Shown: positions 16,649 to 25,233, numbered from the stretch's first letter. The stretch: 64,000 bases of DNA from an uncultured Caldilineaceae bacterium (GCA_958295915.1 OY282381.1:1944722-2008721), one strand, 5' to 3'. The notes: a model not told the origin generated them from the letters alone. Made by a program: numbers and translations.

Positions 16649-16747
16649 ATGTCAGTAGCCAGTGTTCAAGTAGGGGCAACCCTTGTGGTTGCCCAAGGCG
16701 GGCACAAGGCCCGCCCCTCCCAACAGTTTCTGGCCACTGGCCACTAT
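16649..16747. repeat. Composite family C and family E repeat
   Basis: Family E (GTAGGGGCAACCCTTGTGGT then TGCCCAAGGCGGGCACAAGG, 16670-16721) contains two hairpins and is bordered by family C fragments (GTCAGTAGCCAGTG and GGCCACTGGCCACTATT). It fills the gap between two minus-strand genes. Confidence 0.7.
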
Positions 16748-16748
16748 T

Positions 16749-16770
16749 GTGCGCCTACGGTGGCGCGTGC
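16749..16770 (-). repeat. Degenerate family A repeat forming the 3' end of a gene
   Basis: GTGCGCCTACGGTGGCGCGT is a diverged A core. On the minus strand it encodes the last residues (HAPP) and leads straight into the stop codon of the glycosidase-like protein. Confidence 0.6.
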
Positions 16771-18125
16771 ACGCTGAGGTACTGGTGTAGCACCCTCTCC
16801 ACATGGCCGCCAATCTCATACGTTTCCCAGCCAGGGCTGGCCGCCAAGGCGAAGATGCAGCCGCCGATCACATATGCATCCTGTTGCATCGCCAGATCGT
16901 ACCAAACCAACTGTTCCACGTATGTGCCCGGCCCCCAGGAACCATAGCCGTGCTGTGCCCAGTACTGTTGAAAATTCTGCCATCCCAGAGCGTTTTGCGG
17001 CCCCGGTCTCTCAGCGATAAGCCCATCTACGCCCAATTCAGTCATGACCAGCGGAATCGCTAGGTTGGCCGGCTTCAAAATCTGATTGTAGACCTGACGG
17101 TAGCGTAATGTCAGCCAACCAGTGTCATGCGGCCCGACTCCGGGGTAGCGCCCCTGGCCATCCCGGGTGCTCAGATAGTAGATGGTCGGGGCAGAATACT
17201 CGTGCAGACCCAACCAGCCATCGTGAGCCCGTGCTTCTGCCACAGCCGGCAAAAAATGTTCCCACATTTCCAGAGGTGGCTGGCCGGCGCCGAAGTTGCC
17301 GATGACGCTGCGGAGGCCGCCTTGGCTGAGCAGACGCGTGCGTTCTGCCTCGAACTCTGTCAAACGTTTGAACTCGTCCACATTCCCGGCCACCGGCTCG
17401 TTGAACGCTTCCCAGCCATCGAAATGGAGGCGACGCTGCGGATGGTCGGCCACGGGCCATAAACGATTGACGAAATCCCGGGCTGCCGCCTTCGCATCAA
17501 GGTTGTTCAATTGCAGCTGGGGCAGATCGATGCGCCCAATAAGCCGGACGCGCGGCGCCGTCTCTTTGATCTTGCGCGCGAAATTGGCATCCAATTCCAG
17601 CGTCTTGACGACAGCGACCCCGCCAGTGCGCAGCAGACTGAACAGTCTGGGATCATTACGGGTGACGAATAACCCCAGCTTGCTCGGTGGACCAGGCGGA
17701 AAAGGGGTGGTGGTCGGCGTGGGTGTTGGTGTCGGCGTTAGCGTTGGCGACGGTGTCGGCGTTGGCGGGAGCGGTGTGTTGGTCGGGGTATACGTAGCTG
17801 TCACCTTCGGCGGTGTCGGCGTCAATCTGGGTTGGCGGAGCTGCAAGCCGCGCATTCTGACCCAGGGCAGATACTCTCTGTATGCCCGGGTCGGGGTAGA
17901 CGTAGACAAATTCGTAACAGATGCGCTCCTGGTTCGGCAAGCGCCAATTAGCATTCCGATGCCGGCAAATGCGCCGCCCAGAAAGCGACGTCGAGACCAG
18001 AAAACTCGCGGCTCGCGAGAGTCAGGCCGATTCTGTTTGCCTGTATCTTCAGTATACTCAAAATTCGGATCGGAACTGTTTCGACCGTCCGCGCGTGGAG
18101 AAGGGCGTTTTGCTGTCATAGACAT
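16755..18125 (-). CDS. Exported glycoside-hydrolase-like lipoprotein with Tat/lipobox start
   Basis: The N-terminus contains [20 protein letters not shown]: a twin-arginine-type signal followed by a lipobox ending in Cys 63, so the protein is probably exported folded and lipid-anchored. A linker of (TP)n repeats (about 100-143) leads to a TIM-barrel-like domain with the glycosidase-type motifs WEAFNEP (acid/base Glu candidate) and VMTELGVDG (nucleophile Glu candidate), the geometry of clan GH-A enzymes. No specific GH family can be assigned from sequence reading alone. The C-terminal residues are supplied by a degenerate family A repeat. Later in the window (51767) a second protein shows a comparable barrel. 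Confidence 0.72.
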   Translation of the reverse strand: MSMTAKRPSPRADGRNSSDPNFEYTEDTGKQNRPDSREPRVFWSRRRFLGGAFAGIGMLIGACRTRSASVTNLSTSTPTRAYREYLPWVRMRGLQLRQPRLTPTPPKVTATYTPTNTPLPPTPTPSPTLTPTPTPTPTTTPFPPGPPSKLGLFVTRNDPRLFSLLRTGGVAVVKTLELDANFARKIKETAPRVRLIGRIDLPQLQLNNLDAKAAARDFVNRLWPVADHPQRRLHFDGWEAFNEPVAGNVDEFKRLTEFEAERTRLLSQGGLRSVIGNFGAGQPPLEMWEHFLPAVAEARAHDGWLGLHEYSAPTIYYLSTRDGQGRYPGVGPHDTGWLTLRYRQVYNQILKPANLAIPLVMTELGVDGLIAERPGPQNALGWQNFQQYWAQHGYGSWGPGTYVEQLVWYDLAMQQDAYVIGGCIFALAASPGWETYEIGGHVERVLHQYLSVHAPP

Positions 18126-18240
18126 ACTATATCATCGATTTGGCAGCATCTCCAAGTACAGAGCGGCAGTATCTGCAAGTTATGCTCGGATTTGCCCATC
18201 GGCGGGACATTCGCTATACTGCCTGCAGCGGTCAATTGAT

Positions 18241-18273
18241 CCGCGCCTCTGCTCGAAAGAGGCGCATTGCAAC
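18241..18273 (+). repeat. Family B repeat upstream of SelW-like gene
   Basis: CGCGCCTCTGCTCGAAAGAG then GCGCATTGCAAC; the eight-base arms GCGCCTCT and AGAGGCGC are intact. It lies 64 bases before the start codon. A second B copy sits directly after the gene. Confidence 0.85.
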
Positions 18274-18337
18274 TTTATACGCGGTGCCGGATGCCCGCGC
18301 AAGCGGCGGACAGCCCGCCTAGCGACAGGAGAGCGCC

Positions 18338-18604
18338 ATGCAGAAGTACAACGTCAGTATTGAATATTGCGTGCAATGAAACTACACGCCCCGAGCCGTC
18401 CGTGCGGCGGCCGATCTATTGGAGAATTTTACGCCAGCAATTAAAAGCCTGAAGTTGATTCCGGCGGGCGGTGGGCTCTTTGAAGTGTTAGCCGACGATA
18501 CGCTTGTGTTCAGCAAAAAGGCTGAGGGACGCCACGCGGAGGAGGGGGAAGTGTTGAACCTCTTTGCGGATGCCATCAACATGGAGCCGGCCCCGCGTGC
18601 ATAA
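18338..18604 (+). CDS. SelT/SelW/SelH (Rdx) family protein with in-frame UGA, likely selenoprotein
   Basis: Starting at ATG 18338, which follows AGGAGAG at ideal spacing, the frame reads MQKYNVSIEYCVQ, then TGA (18377-18379), then NYTPRAVRAAADLLE and on to TAA at 18602-18604. The continuation has the Rdx hallmarks: IKSLKLIPAGGGLFEV and VFSKKAEGRHAE. Family members have a CxxC or CxxU redox motif after IEYC, and the TGA falls exactly on the second position (C-V-Q-U). Bases 18391-18410 can fold as a hairpin (CC, GA bulge, GCCG stem, loop TCCGTG, CGGC, GG) whose loop begins 19 nt after UGA, the spacing expected for a bacterial SECIS. The total is 88 residues, the normal family length. The protein is thought to act as a small thioredoxin-fold redox protein. 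SelA/SelB/SelD are not in the window, so decoding is inferred. Confidence 0.82.
18391..18410 (+). promoter_or_regulatory. Candidate bacterial SECIS hairpin
   Basis: Immediately downstream of the UGA at 18377. Stem GCCG/CGGC extended by CC/GG across a two-base bulge, six-base loop with a G. Position relative to UGA agrees with SelB-binding elements; thermodynamic folding was not calculated. Confidence 0.45.
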
Positions 18605-18610
18605 GCGTTG

Positions 18611-18643
18611 AATGCGCCTCCGCTCGAAAGAGACGCAGTAGTA
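18611..18643 (+). repeat. Family B repeat downstream of SelW-like gene
   Basis: AATGCGCCTCCGCTCGAAAG then AGACGCAGTAGTA; arms slightly degraded. It begins six bases after the SelW-like stop codon. Confidence 0.8.
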
Positions 18644-18658
18644 GTTTTCGTCGAATAT

Positions 18659-18689
18659 AGCCCGCCGCCAGGATGCTGCGGCGGGCTTT
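18659..18689. terminator. Intrinsic terminator between SelW-like and Nif3-like genes
   Basis: A perfect ten-base stem AGCCCGCCGC / GCGGCGGGCT with a nine-base loop, followed by TTT. It lies between convergent genes and can serve the plus-strand SelW-like transcript; on the minus strand no T-run follows the stem, only mixed sequence. Confidence 0.7.
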
Positions 18690-18697
18690 CGGCGCGC

Positions 18698-19450
18698 TTA
18701 TAACCCCGTCGGCAGATCAACGAACTCGAAGGTGACGCCGAAGCGCCGGGCCAGATGGTCGCCCAAGGCCTGTACGCCCACTGTTTCGGATGTATAATGG
18801 CCGCCATACAGAACATTGATGCCTGTGTTCACTGCTTCGTAGTATTGAGCGTGGCTCGTCTCCCCGGTGACATACGCATCACAGCCGAGGCTGGCCGCAG
18901 TGGCGATTTCATTGGCGCCGGCGCCGCTGAGAATGCCCACCCGACGAACTGTTGCCGGCCCTGCCGCCTGAACCAGCCGCGGCCGCCCTACGCGTTCCTC
19001 AAAGCGCGCGACCAGCTCGGCAAAGGAGATCGGCTCAGCGGTTTCTGCCAGGGCAGCCAGAGGCGTACCTTTGACGTTGGCCCACCAGTCGTTGATCGTC
19101 AGACCCAGCCGGCGCGCCAGTTCGGCGTTGTTGCCCCACTCCGCATGCGCATCTAAGGCCAGATGGGCAGCGTAGAGGTTCAGATCATTCTCGATAAATG
19201 CGCGCGCCAGCCGACCATAGCTGCCGACAAGTGGCTTCGACGCGCCCCAAAAGATACCGTGATGCACCAGCATCAGATCAGCCTCCCGTTCCAGCGCGGC
19301 GTTCACGCACGGTTGGTGGGCATCCACCAGCCCGATAATTTTATCGACCTGGGTTCGCCCTTCGATCTGAAGCCCTTGGGGGCCGTAATCAGAGATTTCG
19401 CTGATGCGCAACGTATCGTCCAAATAGCGGACCAGCAGATCCCTTTGCAT
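18698..19450 (-). CDS. Nif3-like dinuclear metal center protein
   Basis: A 250-residue member of the Nif3/YbgI (DUF34) family. Metal ligands are visible: [11 protein letters not shown] near residue 63, [15 protein letters not shown] near 95, and the C-terminal [13 protein letters not shown] with the conserved His and Glu. A second conserved segment, [11 protein letters not shown] and [14 protein letters not shown], is typical of bacterial forms. The family binds two metal ions in a hexameric ring; GTP cyclohydrolase and other activities have been proposed but the role is unsettled. A strong ribosome binding site (CAGGGAGAAG) precedes ATG 19450. It converges with the SelW-like gene. Confidence 0.92.
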   Translation of the reverse strand: MQRDLLVRYLDDTLRISEISDYGPQGLQIEGRTQVDKIIGLVDAHQPCVNAALEREADLMLVHHGIFWGASKPLVGSYGRLARAFIENDLNLYAAHLALDAHAEWGNNAELARRLGLTINDWWANVKGTPLAALAETAEPISFAELVARFEERVGRPRLVQAAGPATVRRVGILSGAGANEIATAASLGCDAYVTGETSHAQYYEAVNTGINVLYGGHYTSETVGVQALGDHLARRFGVTFEFVDLPTGL

Positions 19451-19536
19451 AAGGTCTTCTCCCTGGTTTACAGGTTACACCAGTGTATTGAATCCTGATT
19501 CAGACGCCGCCGCCCAGTTGTTCGGCGGGCAGCAGT

Positions 19537-19752
19537 TTACTGACCACTGAAGTGTGGACTGCGACGCACGAATCTCTTAACACCGCGGGCGAATTTGCGC
19601 CGGGGCAAAAGCGCCCGCCGCCCGCACGTCCCGCAGAGTAGACCGATGTCCGCGCCCACCCGCACGATCTCCCACTGGGCGCCGCCGCAAGGATGAGGTT
19701 TGCGCATCTGAACCACATCGCCCGTGTAAAGTTTTTCATTGACAGCGAGCAT
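19537..19752 (-). CDS. DUF951 domain protein
   Basis: A 71-residue basic protein with the DUF951 pattern: [44 protein letters not shown] in separated blocks, including the zinc-binding C..CxxC arrangement. DUF951 proteins are small, conserved in Firmicutes and Chloroflexota, and often lie near ribosome- or chromosome-related genes; function unknown. A good GGAGAGCGGAG ribosome binding site precedes the ATG. The last residues (SPHFSGQ) come from a family C-like fragment. Confidence 0.88.
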   Translation of the reverse strand: MLAVNEKLYTGDVVQMRKPHPCGGAQWEIVRVGADIGLLCGTCGRRALLPRRKFARGVKRFVRRSPHFSGQ

Positions 19753-19769
19753 CTCCGCTCTCCACTGAA

Positions 19770-21032
19770 CTAGCCACTAGCCACTGATTGCCCCTCTCTC
19801 TGCCATGCGCTACGCAGTAGGCCGCCCAATGTCAGCGCAAAACTGAGCAGATAGACCACCCAACCCAGGAACGGAATACGGCCCAGAACGACGATCAGAA
19901 GCGCGCCGATCAACAGCGCCATAAGTGGGCTGAGATCGCCGCTCAGTCGCGCGCTGATGATATCCCCCAGCCAAAAACCCGTGAGCAGCGGGCTGAGGAA
20001 CCAGATCAGGGCCAACGAAGCAAACAGAAAAACGAACATGATAATGCCGGAGAAGACGCCCCAGAATGTCCAGAAGAAGGCCACCAGCGCTATCGATACG
20101 ATGGGAATGAAGACAAACAACACCGCTGCACCCAGGCCGTACAACCCCGTCTCCAACGGTTTTGCTCGGATCGCTGCAAGCGGACGGGTCAGCGCATTCG
20201 GCGCAAAGCGGATCAGCAACCAGCCGACGATCACAACACCCACAAGTATGGCAACCGTCCGCAGGATCCACCCCAATATTGCCCCAACGATAGTTCCTGA
20301 AGTCCCCTCGTCAGTTCCTGAAGTCCTCCCGTCAGTCCCTGAAGTCCTCCCGTCCGCTACCGACTCTTCAAAGCGGATGTCGCTGGCAACGCCGGCCGGA
20401 AATTCCTGTTGTTCTGCGGTGGTATAAGACAGCGTACCGCCAATGCGTGCGGATTCGTCGATACGCAACTCCGAGACTATGATATCGGCGTTGCCACCGA
20501 TTGTGCCGGCAATATCAGCGACGCCGCCCAACATGACGGCATCGCCACCGACCTCCCCGGCGATGCGCAGCCCTGAATCGATTGAGCGAGTTCCCGTCCA
20601 GACAGGAAAGGCGATCTGCCCGCCCCCGCCCGCCAGGAACGCATCATCGCCGACAGTGCCGACGAGTTCGATGCCGGCGCCGGCCGCGCGCAGATCGTCC
20701 TGCACTGCGCCCTTGACGACGATTCCAGCGCCGACAGCCCCCAAATCCCCTTCCACAGTTCCCGTTGCGCCGATTTCGATATAGCCGCCGGCCGCTATCA
20801 GATCGCCTTTAACTGTACCGTCGATATAGATTTCTGTAGCGGCTACATACAGATCGTCTTCCACTATCTCGCCGGCAGCGAGCCGGTAGGTCTCATCGCC
20901 GGCGAATTCAGCAGCCAGGGCCGCGCCGGAAGCCGTCACAACTAAAAAGATCGTGAGCGCCACCGCCGCCAGCCATCGTTTGGATACCGTGCGCTCTTTG
21001 TCGCGCCCCACAGTGGTGTGCAAAACACCCAT
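19770..21032 (-). CDS. Bactofilin-like (polymer-forming) membrane protein
   Basis: A 420-residue exported membrane protein. After a short start region comes a signal sequence ([24 protein letters not shown]). Residues 40-215 form a right-handed beta-helix of bactofilin type ([30 protein letters not shown] style turns). A short tandem peptide (GRTSGTD repeated) links to four or five C-terminal transmembrane helices (about 250-405). The combination suggests an envelope scaffold anchored in the membrane. ATG 21032 is preceded by AAGGAGA and so is a well-supported start; residues 4-12 (LHTTVGRDK) are then a translated family A repeat inserted between start codon and signal sequence. Confidence 0.78.
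   Translation of the reverse strand: MGVLHTTVGRDKERTVSKRWLAAVALTIFLVVTASGAALAAEFAGDETYRLAAGEIVEDDLYVAATEIYIDGTVKGDLIAAGGYIEIGATGTVEGDLGAVGAGIVVKGAVQDDLRAAGAGIELVGTVGDDAFLAGGGGQIAFPVWTGTRSIDSGLRIAGEVGGDAVMLGGVADIAGTIGGNADIIVSELRIDESARIGGTLSYTTAEQQEFPAGVASDIRFEESVADGRTSGTDGRTSGTDEGTSGTIVGAILGWILRTVAILVGVVIVGWLLIRFAPNALTRPLAAIRAKPLETGLYGLGAAVLFVFIPIVSIALVAFFWTFWGVFSGIIMFVFLFASLALIWFLSPLLTGFWLGDIISARLSGDLSPLMALLIGALLIVVLGRIPFLGWVVYLLSFALTLGGLLRSAWQREGQSVASG
20280..20345 (-). repeat. Short tandem repeat coding GRTSGTD units
   Basis: About three units of 21 nt around TTCCTGAAGTCCTCCCGTCAG on the plus strand, translated in the minus frame as GRTSGTD-type heptads. The stretch joins the beta-helix to the membrane part of the bactofilin-like protein and can vary in length without a frameshift. 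Confidence 0.65.
21000..21029 (+). repeat. Family A repeat at the very start of the bactofilin-like gene
   Basis: GTCGCGCCCCACAGTGGTGT plus GCAAAACACC. The gene is on the minus strand and the repeat directly follows its ATG, between a strong ribosome binding site and the signal peptide. Confidence 0.85.
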
Positions 21033-21118
21033 TCTTGTCTCCTTTGGGTGATCAGAGATACATACTCAGAAAACCAAGCTTCATCCTAACACAACTTTCA
21101 GGACAGTATATCAACACT

Positions 21119-21176
21119 GTTTCTAGTTTTCAGTTTCGAGTAACACCGCAGTTGCTAAAAACTGGCAACTAAAACT
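21119..21176. repeat. Family C intergenic repeat
   Basis: GTTTCTAGTTTTCAGTTTCG, AGTAACACCGCAGTTGC and AAAACTGGCAACTAAAAC blocks, immediately after the PIG-L stop codon side. Confidence 0.75.
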
Positions 21177-21178
21177 AT

Positions 21179-22054
21179 CTAGGCAATATCCTGGAACAGA
21201 TCGGACTCCTGAAACGCGCCCGGCGCGGGATAGGCCCGGGTGAAATTTTCGTAACGGGCCAACCGATTCCGCAGCGGCCCCGGCAACATCCGAAACATCG
21301 CTGGCCCGCCGCTGTATTGGCTGGCATGGGCACGGCTGGCCCGTTCTTTGTCTGGAAGGTAGGCGCGCACGTCGATGCGCGCGTGGACCGGCGTTTCCCA
21401 GCCAGCGATCTCCACCAGATCGATGTCTTTGTTGCGGCCCATCTGACGGGGATTGCGACCGGTTATGCGCATGAATTTCACTATCCAGCGCAGCGCACGC
21501 TTGTCGAAATTGGTGTAGTAGAGCTTCTGCGCTCTGTGGGGTTGCAGACTGCCGATTCTGTTGCCGTTTCCCGCCTGCCCATCTGTCTGTGCGGCCGCAT
21601 AAAACGCTACGGTCACCGCTTCGCAACAGCGGATGTGATCGGGATGCCCATAGCCGCCGTAGGGATCGTGGGTGAGGACAACCTGCGGTTTCAAGCGGCG
21701 GATGGTATCGGTCAGTTCGGCTGCCAGCCGCTCCACCGGCTGTCGCGCCAGCGCTCTGGGATGCTCATTGTCGGGCGAGCCGCGCATGCCACTGTCCCGG
21801 TAGGGCAGATTCCAGATGCTGGTAACGCCCAACGCGACCGCGGCGCGGGCAAGTTCCTCGCTCCGTTCCTGGGCCAGCGTGCGTCCGCCCTGGCGTTGGT
21901 GGCTATCTTCGACGGAGCCTGCATCGCCGTCGGTAGCGATGATAACATGCACCTGTGCGCCCTGGGCCGCATACGCGGCCAATGTGCCCCCTGGCCCAAA
22001 GCTCTCGTCATCAGGATGGGCAAAGATGCCCAGAAGTGTCCGTGGATTGCTCAT
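21179..22054 (-). CDS. PIG-L family N-acetylglucosamine deacetylase
   Basis: A 291-residue LmbE/PIG-L enzyme when started at ATG 22054 (MSNPRTLLGIFAHPDDESFG). The zinc site is complete: AHPDDE near the N-terminus and GGYGHPDHIRCCEAV for the third His. These enzymes remove acetyl groups from N-acetylglucosamine-containing substrates, for example in mycothiol or bacillithiol synthesis or in glycan processing; the substrate here is not known. The open frame continues 15 codons upstream, but that extension (MNCSYSKLKT...) is translated family C repeat and is not believed. It is followed by a family C repeat at each end. Confidence 0.88.
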   Translation of the reverse strand: MSNPRTLLGIFAHPDDESFGPGGTLAAYAAQGAQVHVIIATDGDAGSVEDSHQRQGGRTLAQERSEELARAAVALGVTSIWNLPYRDSGMRGSPDNEHPRALARQPVERLAAELTDTIRRLKPQVVLTHDPYGGYGHPDHIRCCEAVTVAFYAAAQTDGQAGNGNRIGSLQPHRAQKLYYTNFDKRALRWIVKFMRITGRNPRQMGRNKDIDLVEIAGWETPVHARIDVRAYLPDKERASRAHASQYSGGPAMFRMLPGPLRNRLARYENFTRAYPAPGAFQESDLFQDIA

Positions 22055-22070
22055 GCGTTTCTGGTTTCTG

Positions 22071-22134
22071 GTTTTTAGTTTCGAGTAACTGCAGTTCACC
22101 GACCACTGGAAACTGACAACGAAAAACTGCAGTT
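22071..22134. repeat. Family C intergenic repeat
   Basis: TTTTTAGTTTCGAGTAACTG, CAGTTCACCGACCACTGGAA and ACTGACAACGAAAAACTGCA blocks between the spermidine-synthase-like and PIG-L genes. Confidence 0.8.
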
Positions 22135-22145
22135 AGGCCGCTCAC

Positions 22146-23717
22146 TTAATCTGCGCTCCTGCGCAAAAAATTCCAAATGATCTTGTGAACCAGCTGTTCG
22201 ACCGGCGCGCGGTCGTCGGTGAAAACAGGTGTCCCCGCGGGTGGGTCGGCCTCCCGAATGTGGGATAAACTTTCTATCGCGAACTGACGGAATTCGTGCG
22301 GAATCGAAGAAGACAAAGCGGAAACATTGGCCGCAAACGCTTCTGGCGTGGTGGCGTTGAGCGTGGCGACGACTAAAGAGTTGCCCAGATCGTCAGGCGG
22401 TCCAGGCTCGTCCACCACCAGCACAGAGGGAAATACCTCTGCCAGCGTCGCCGCCAGAGCATCTACCAGCGCAAAATCCGTCGCCGAACGTCCGGCATTG
22501 ATCGCCAGGACGCCCCGTTCGCTCATATGTGCCCGCGCCAGTTGAAAAAACTCGACGGTCGTCAGGTGGAACGGTATATACGGCGGCCGGTAGGCATCCA
22601 CCAGCACAATGTCGAAAATCGCATCCTCTGGCTGGCTCCGCAGCCAACGGCGGCCATCCGCGGCCACCGGCGTCAGGTTGGGCTGGGTCATGCCAAAATA
22701 GCGCCGCCCCACCTCAATAATCTGTGGATCCAACTCCACCCCGACGATTTCCACCGGGCCGTATACATCCGTATACAGGTTCGACGCCGTCCCCGCGGCC
22801 AGACCAATCACCAGTACCCGCTCCTGCCGCTCGAACCCCCCATCAGCTCGAAAAAGCGGCGCCAACAGAAAATAATCCCAGATTCCTCGACTGAGCAGAC
22901 TGTCTGGATGGGAGACGCTGTGGATACCCACGCCTTCATTCAGCCTCAGATGACGCTCGCTGCCCCACGCCCGCACCGCAATATAGTTGTAGAGACTTTC
23001 ATCTTCGTATAAAATTGGATCGTCGCCTGCGCCGTCCCACTGGGCGCGCACACTGCCAGGGTCCAGCAGAGCCAGAGTCAGTGTCCCGCACAGCGCCAGT
23101 AGCGGCAGCCAGTGGAGTCGCTGATTTCGACTGCTCACGAGCGCAGTCAACAGGGTGACGGTCAACAGCCAAAGGGCCAACAGATAAAAGCTCCTACGGG
23201 TGCCGTAGGAGGGGATCAACCAGAGAACAGACAAAAATGTGCCCATGATACTACCGCACGTCCCAATGGCATATAGCCGCCCGGCCACCCGGCCCGTCTG
23301 CTGCAGATCGGTGACCGCCAGGCGCACCGCCCACGGGCTGACCGCGCCCAGCAGAATGACCGGCAGGCTGAAGATCAGCAGGACCACAAGCAATGTTCCC
23401 GCCAGCAGACCCGGCAGATAGTCATGCAGCCCCACAGCTGCCAGACGCAATACAGGCGGACTGATGGCCGGCACCAATGCGATGCCCAGCCCAGAAACAC
23501 TCGCCAGCGCCAACAGGCCACCGAGGCTGGGGAACCGATCGGCCAGTTTCCCGCCCAACCAGGCGCCCACTGCCAGATACAACAGAATCAGGCCAATCAG
23601 ACCCGCCCACACGATCTGGCTGTTGCCGAACCAGGGGTCCAGCAAACGAGCGGCGCTCAGCTCAACGCCGAGGATGACTGCGCCCGCCGTGAAGACAAGC
23701 AACGAAAGAGATTTCAT
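22146..23717 (-). CDS. Fused membrane/spermidine-synthase-like protein
   Basis: A 523-residue protein. The first 220 residues contain about seven transmembrane helices of an MFS-like half (LSAARLLDPWFGNSQIVWAGLIG and WLGGKLADR recall the family start). Residues 250-520 form a spermidine-synthase-like Rossmann domain: RVLVIGLAAGTASNLYTDVYGPVEIVGVELDPQIIEVGRRYFG contains the SAM-type loop in separated parts, and IFDIVLVDAYRPPYIPFHLTTVEFFQLA the catalytic-region Asp. Fused-MFS spermidine synthases are common in Chloroflexota; whether they transfer aminopropyl groups is unproven, and the classical polyamine-binding residues are not all evident. Confidence 0.85.
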   Translation of the reverse strand: MKSLSLLVFTAGAVILGVELSAARLLDPWFGNSQIVWAGLIGLILLYLAVGAWLGGKLADRFPSLGGLLALASVSGLGIALVPAISPPVLRLAAVGLHDYLPGLLAGTLLVVLLIFSLPVILLGAVSPWAVRLAVTDLQQTGRVAGRLYAIGTCGSIMGTFLSVLWLIPSYGTRRSFYLLALWLLTVTLLTALVSSRNQRLHWLPLLALCGTLTLALLDPGSVRAQWDGAGDDPILYEDESLYNYIAVRAWGSERHLRLNEGVGIHSVSHPDSLLSRGIWDYFLLAPLFRADGGFERQERVLVIGLAAGTASNLYTDVYGPVEIVGVELDPQIIEVGRRYFGMTQPNLTPVAADGRRWLRSQPEDAIFDIVLVDAYRPPYIPFHLTTVEFFQLARAHMSERGVLAINAGRSATDFALVDALAATLAEVFPSVLVVDEPGPPDDLGNSLVVATLNATTPEAFAANVSALSSSIPHEFRQFAIESLSHIREADPPAGTPVFTDDRAPVEQLVHKIIWNFLRRSAD

Positions 23718-23729
23718 GCCGGTTGGAAG

Positions 23730-23777
23730 TTTCCAGTTTCGAATAACTGCAGTTCACGAACAACTAAAAACTGCAGT
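23730..23777. repeat. Family C intergenic repeat
   Basis: TTCCAGTTTCGAATAACTGC, AGTTCACGAACAACTAAAAA and CTGCAGTG blocks upstream of the minus-strand membrane/spermidine-synthase gene. Confidence 0.75.
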
Positions 23778-23867
23778 GTAACAGTATAGCACATCGAACA
23801 GGTAGAAGGAGAGCGGGCAATGCCGCAAGCGCGCCTGACAATCCCTGTAACCGTGCGGAGAGTGTTG

Positions 23868-23900
23868 AATGCGCCTCTGCTCGAGAGAAGCGCGTTGTGG
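23868..23900 (+). repeat. Family B repeat, intergenic
   Basis: AATGCGCCTCTGCTCGAGAG then AAGCGCGTTGTGG, located 42 bases before the start codon of the cyanophycinase-like gene. Confidence 0.85.
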
Positions 23901-23941
23901 CCCAGCCGCCATTGCGATCATGCCGAGCGAAAGGAAATGCC

Positions 23942-24997
23942 ATGAGTGAAATCGGTCCGATTGCTCTTTTTGGGTCAGGGGAGACGGCGCCGGGCGCCTA
24001 TCGAATTCATGATCGGGTGATGCGCCGGCTATCGGCGCCTGTTTCCGTTGCCATTCTGGAGACGCCAGCCGGTTTTGAGCCGAACTCCCACGCGGTCGCC
24101 AGCAAAGTCGGCGCCTATCTGAACCGTCATTTGCGTAACTTTTCACCACAGATTTCGATCGTGCCGGCCCGCAAACGCGGCACCCAATTCGATCCCGACG
24201 ATCCAAACCTGGCGGCGCCGCTCTTTGAAGGCGATTATCTTTTTATGGGGCCGGGCAGCCCTTCATACACAGTGCGCCAACTGCGCGACAGCTACGCCTG
24301 GCACGCGTTGCGCGCCCGTCATCGGCTGGGCGCCGCCATCTGCTTTTCCAGCGCCACCACAGTCGCATCCGGCCACTACACTCTGCCAGTATACGAGATC
24401 TATAAGGTCGGCCAGGATCTCCACTGGATCGATGGTTTGGATTTTTTCAGCGCCTTTGGGCTGCGGCTGATTGTCATTCCCCACTGGAACAACAACGACG
24501 GCGGCCAGGAACTGGACACCAGCCGTTGTTATATGGGCCGGCAGCGCTTCCAGGAGTTGTTGCGCCTGCTGCCGGCGGGGGTGACTGTTCTGGGCATCGA
24601 CGAAAACACCGGCCTCGTGATCGAACCGATGACAGATGCATGTGAGCTTGTGGGGCAGGGCGGCGCCACTGTCTTGACGCCCGCAGGGGAGCGGCAAACG
24701 TTTGCCAGGGACGAGCGTTTCCCCGTCTCCGCGCTTGGGGATTGGCGTCTACCCTCGTCGCCGCAAGCGGACATTCCCCCGGACGTATGGCAGCGGGCCT
24801 GCGAAGCGCAGACCGCCGCTGAACAACTGGCGCACGCGCCGGCGCCGCAAGCGGTGCTGGCCCTGGCCGAACAACGTCAGGCCGCGCGCGCGCAGCGCAA
24901 CTGGGCCGCCGCCGACGCCTTGCGGGATGAGATCACCGCCTTGGGATGGCAGGTCTACGACACGCCAGACGGCCCACATTTGGAAAAGGCGGATTGA
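23942..24997 (+). CDS. Cyanophycinase-like S51 peptidase / class I amidotransferase-like protein with CysRS-like tail
   Basis: ATG 23942 follows GAAAGGAAATGCC and starts MSEIGPIALFGSGETAPG. The N-terminal 260 residues resemble the peptidase S51/cyanophycinase-type fold: GSGETAPG near the start, LFMGPGSPSYTVRQLRDS, and a nucleophile-elbow-like ICFSSATTVASG in place of the usual G-x-S-A-G. A later HWNNNDGGQELDTSR resembles the S51 pattern. The last 60 residues (LALAEQRQAARAQRNWAAADALRDEITALGWQVYDTPDG in parts) match the C-terminal domain of cysteinyl-tRNA synthetases. This fusion is known to me only as an unnamed Chloroflexota-type protein. Substrate unknown; a role in peptide or amino-acid processing is possible. 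Confidence 0.7.
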   Translation: MSEIGPIALFGSGETAPGAYRIHDRVMRRLSAPVSVAILETPAGFEPNSHAVASKVGAYLNRHLRNFSPQISIVPARKRGTQFDPDDPNLAAPLFEGDYLFMGPGSPSYTVRQLRDSYAWHALRARHRLGAAICFSSATTVASGHYTLPVYEIYKVGQDLHWIDGLDFFSAFGLRLIVIPHWNNNDGGQELDTSRCYMGRQRFQELLRLLPAGVTVLGIDENTGLVIEPMTDACELVGQGGATVLTPAGERQTFARDERFPVSALGDWRLPSSPQADIPPDVWQRACEAQTAAEQLAHAPAPQAVLALAEQRQAARAQRNWAAADALRDEITALGWQVYDTPDGPHLEKAD

Positions 24998-25173
24998 CAC
25001 AACAGGCGCCCGCACGGTCAATTAGACCCATTATGAAGAACTTATATTACGATGGGAGTTATAGTACAGAGAGTAACCATGATTGAGTTTGACTAAATGT
25101 TTGGTATTTTATTATAGTACTCATGTTACGCAGTGGTTGACAAAGGGAGTAGAATAAGGACAGGAGGTGAACT

Positions 25174-25233
25174 ATGGACTACCCACCTTTTGACCTGTAT
25201 TCGGACGAATTTTGTAGTCGTTGTAATAGCTGA
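25174..25233 (+). CDS. Possible 19-residue peptide with perfect ribosome binding site
   Basis: ATG 25174 lies seven bases after CAGGAGGTGA, one of the best Shine-Dalgarno sequences in the window. The frame encodes MDYPPFDLYSDEFCSRCNS and stops at 25231. The start MxYPPFDLYSDxF feels like the N-terminus of small conserved proteins, so this may be a truncated remnant; I cannot name a family. A hairpin (GGGCGC-ATT-GCGCCC, 25236-25250) follows the stop at once. The surrounding gap 24998-25373 holds no other gene that I can support; another short frame, 25322-25369, ends just before the next gene. Confidence 0.35.
   Translation: MDYPPFDLYSDEFCSRCNS

Noticed and set aside
16755-17063. Plus-strand frames opposite the glycosidase-like gene
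   Set aside because: Shadows of a long minus-strand gene with a signal sequence and glycosidase motifs.
18362-18379. Nonsense mutation in the SelW-like gene
   Set aside because: The UGA is at the exact redox position, with a downstream hairpin and no other damage in the gene, so recoding is more likely than decay.
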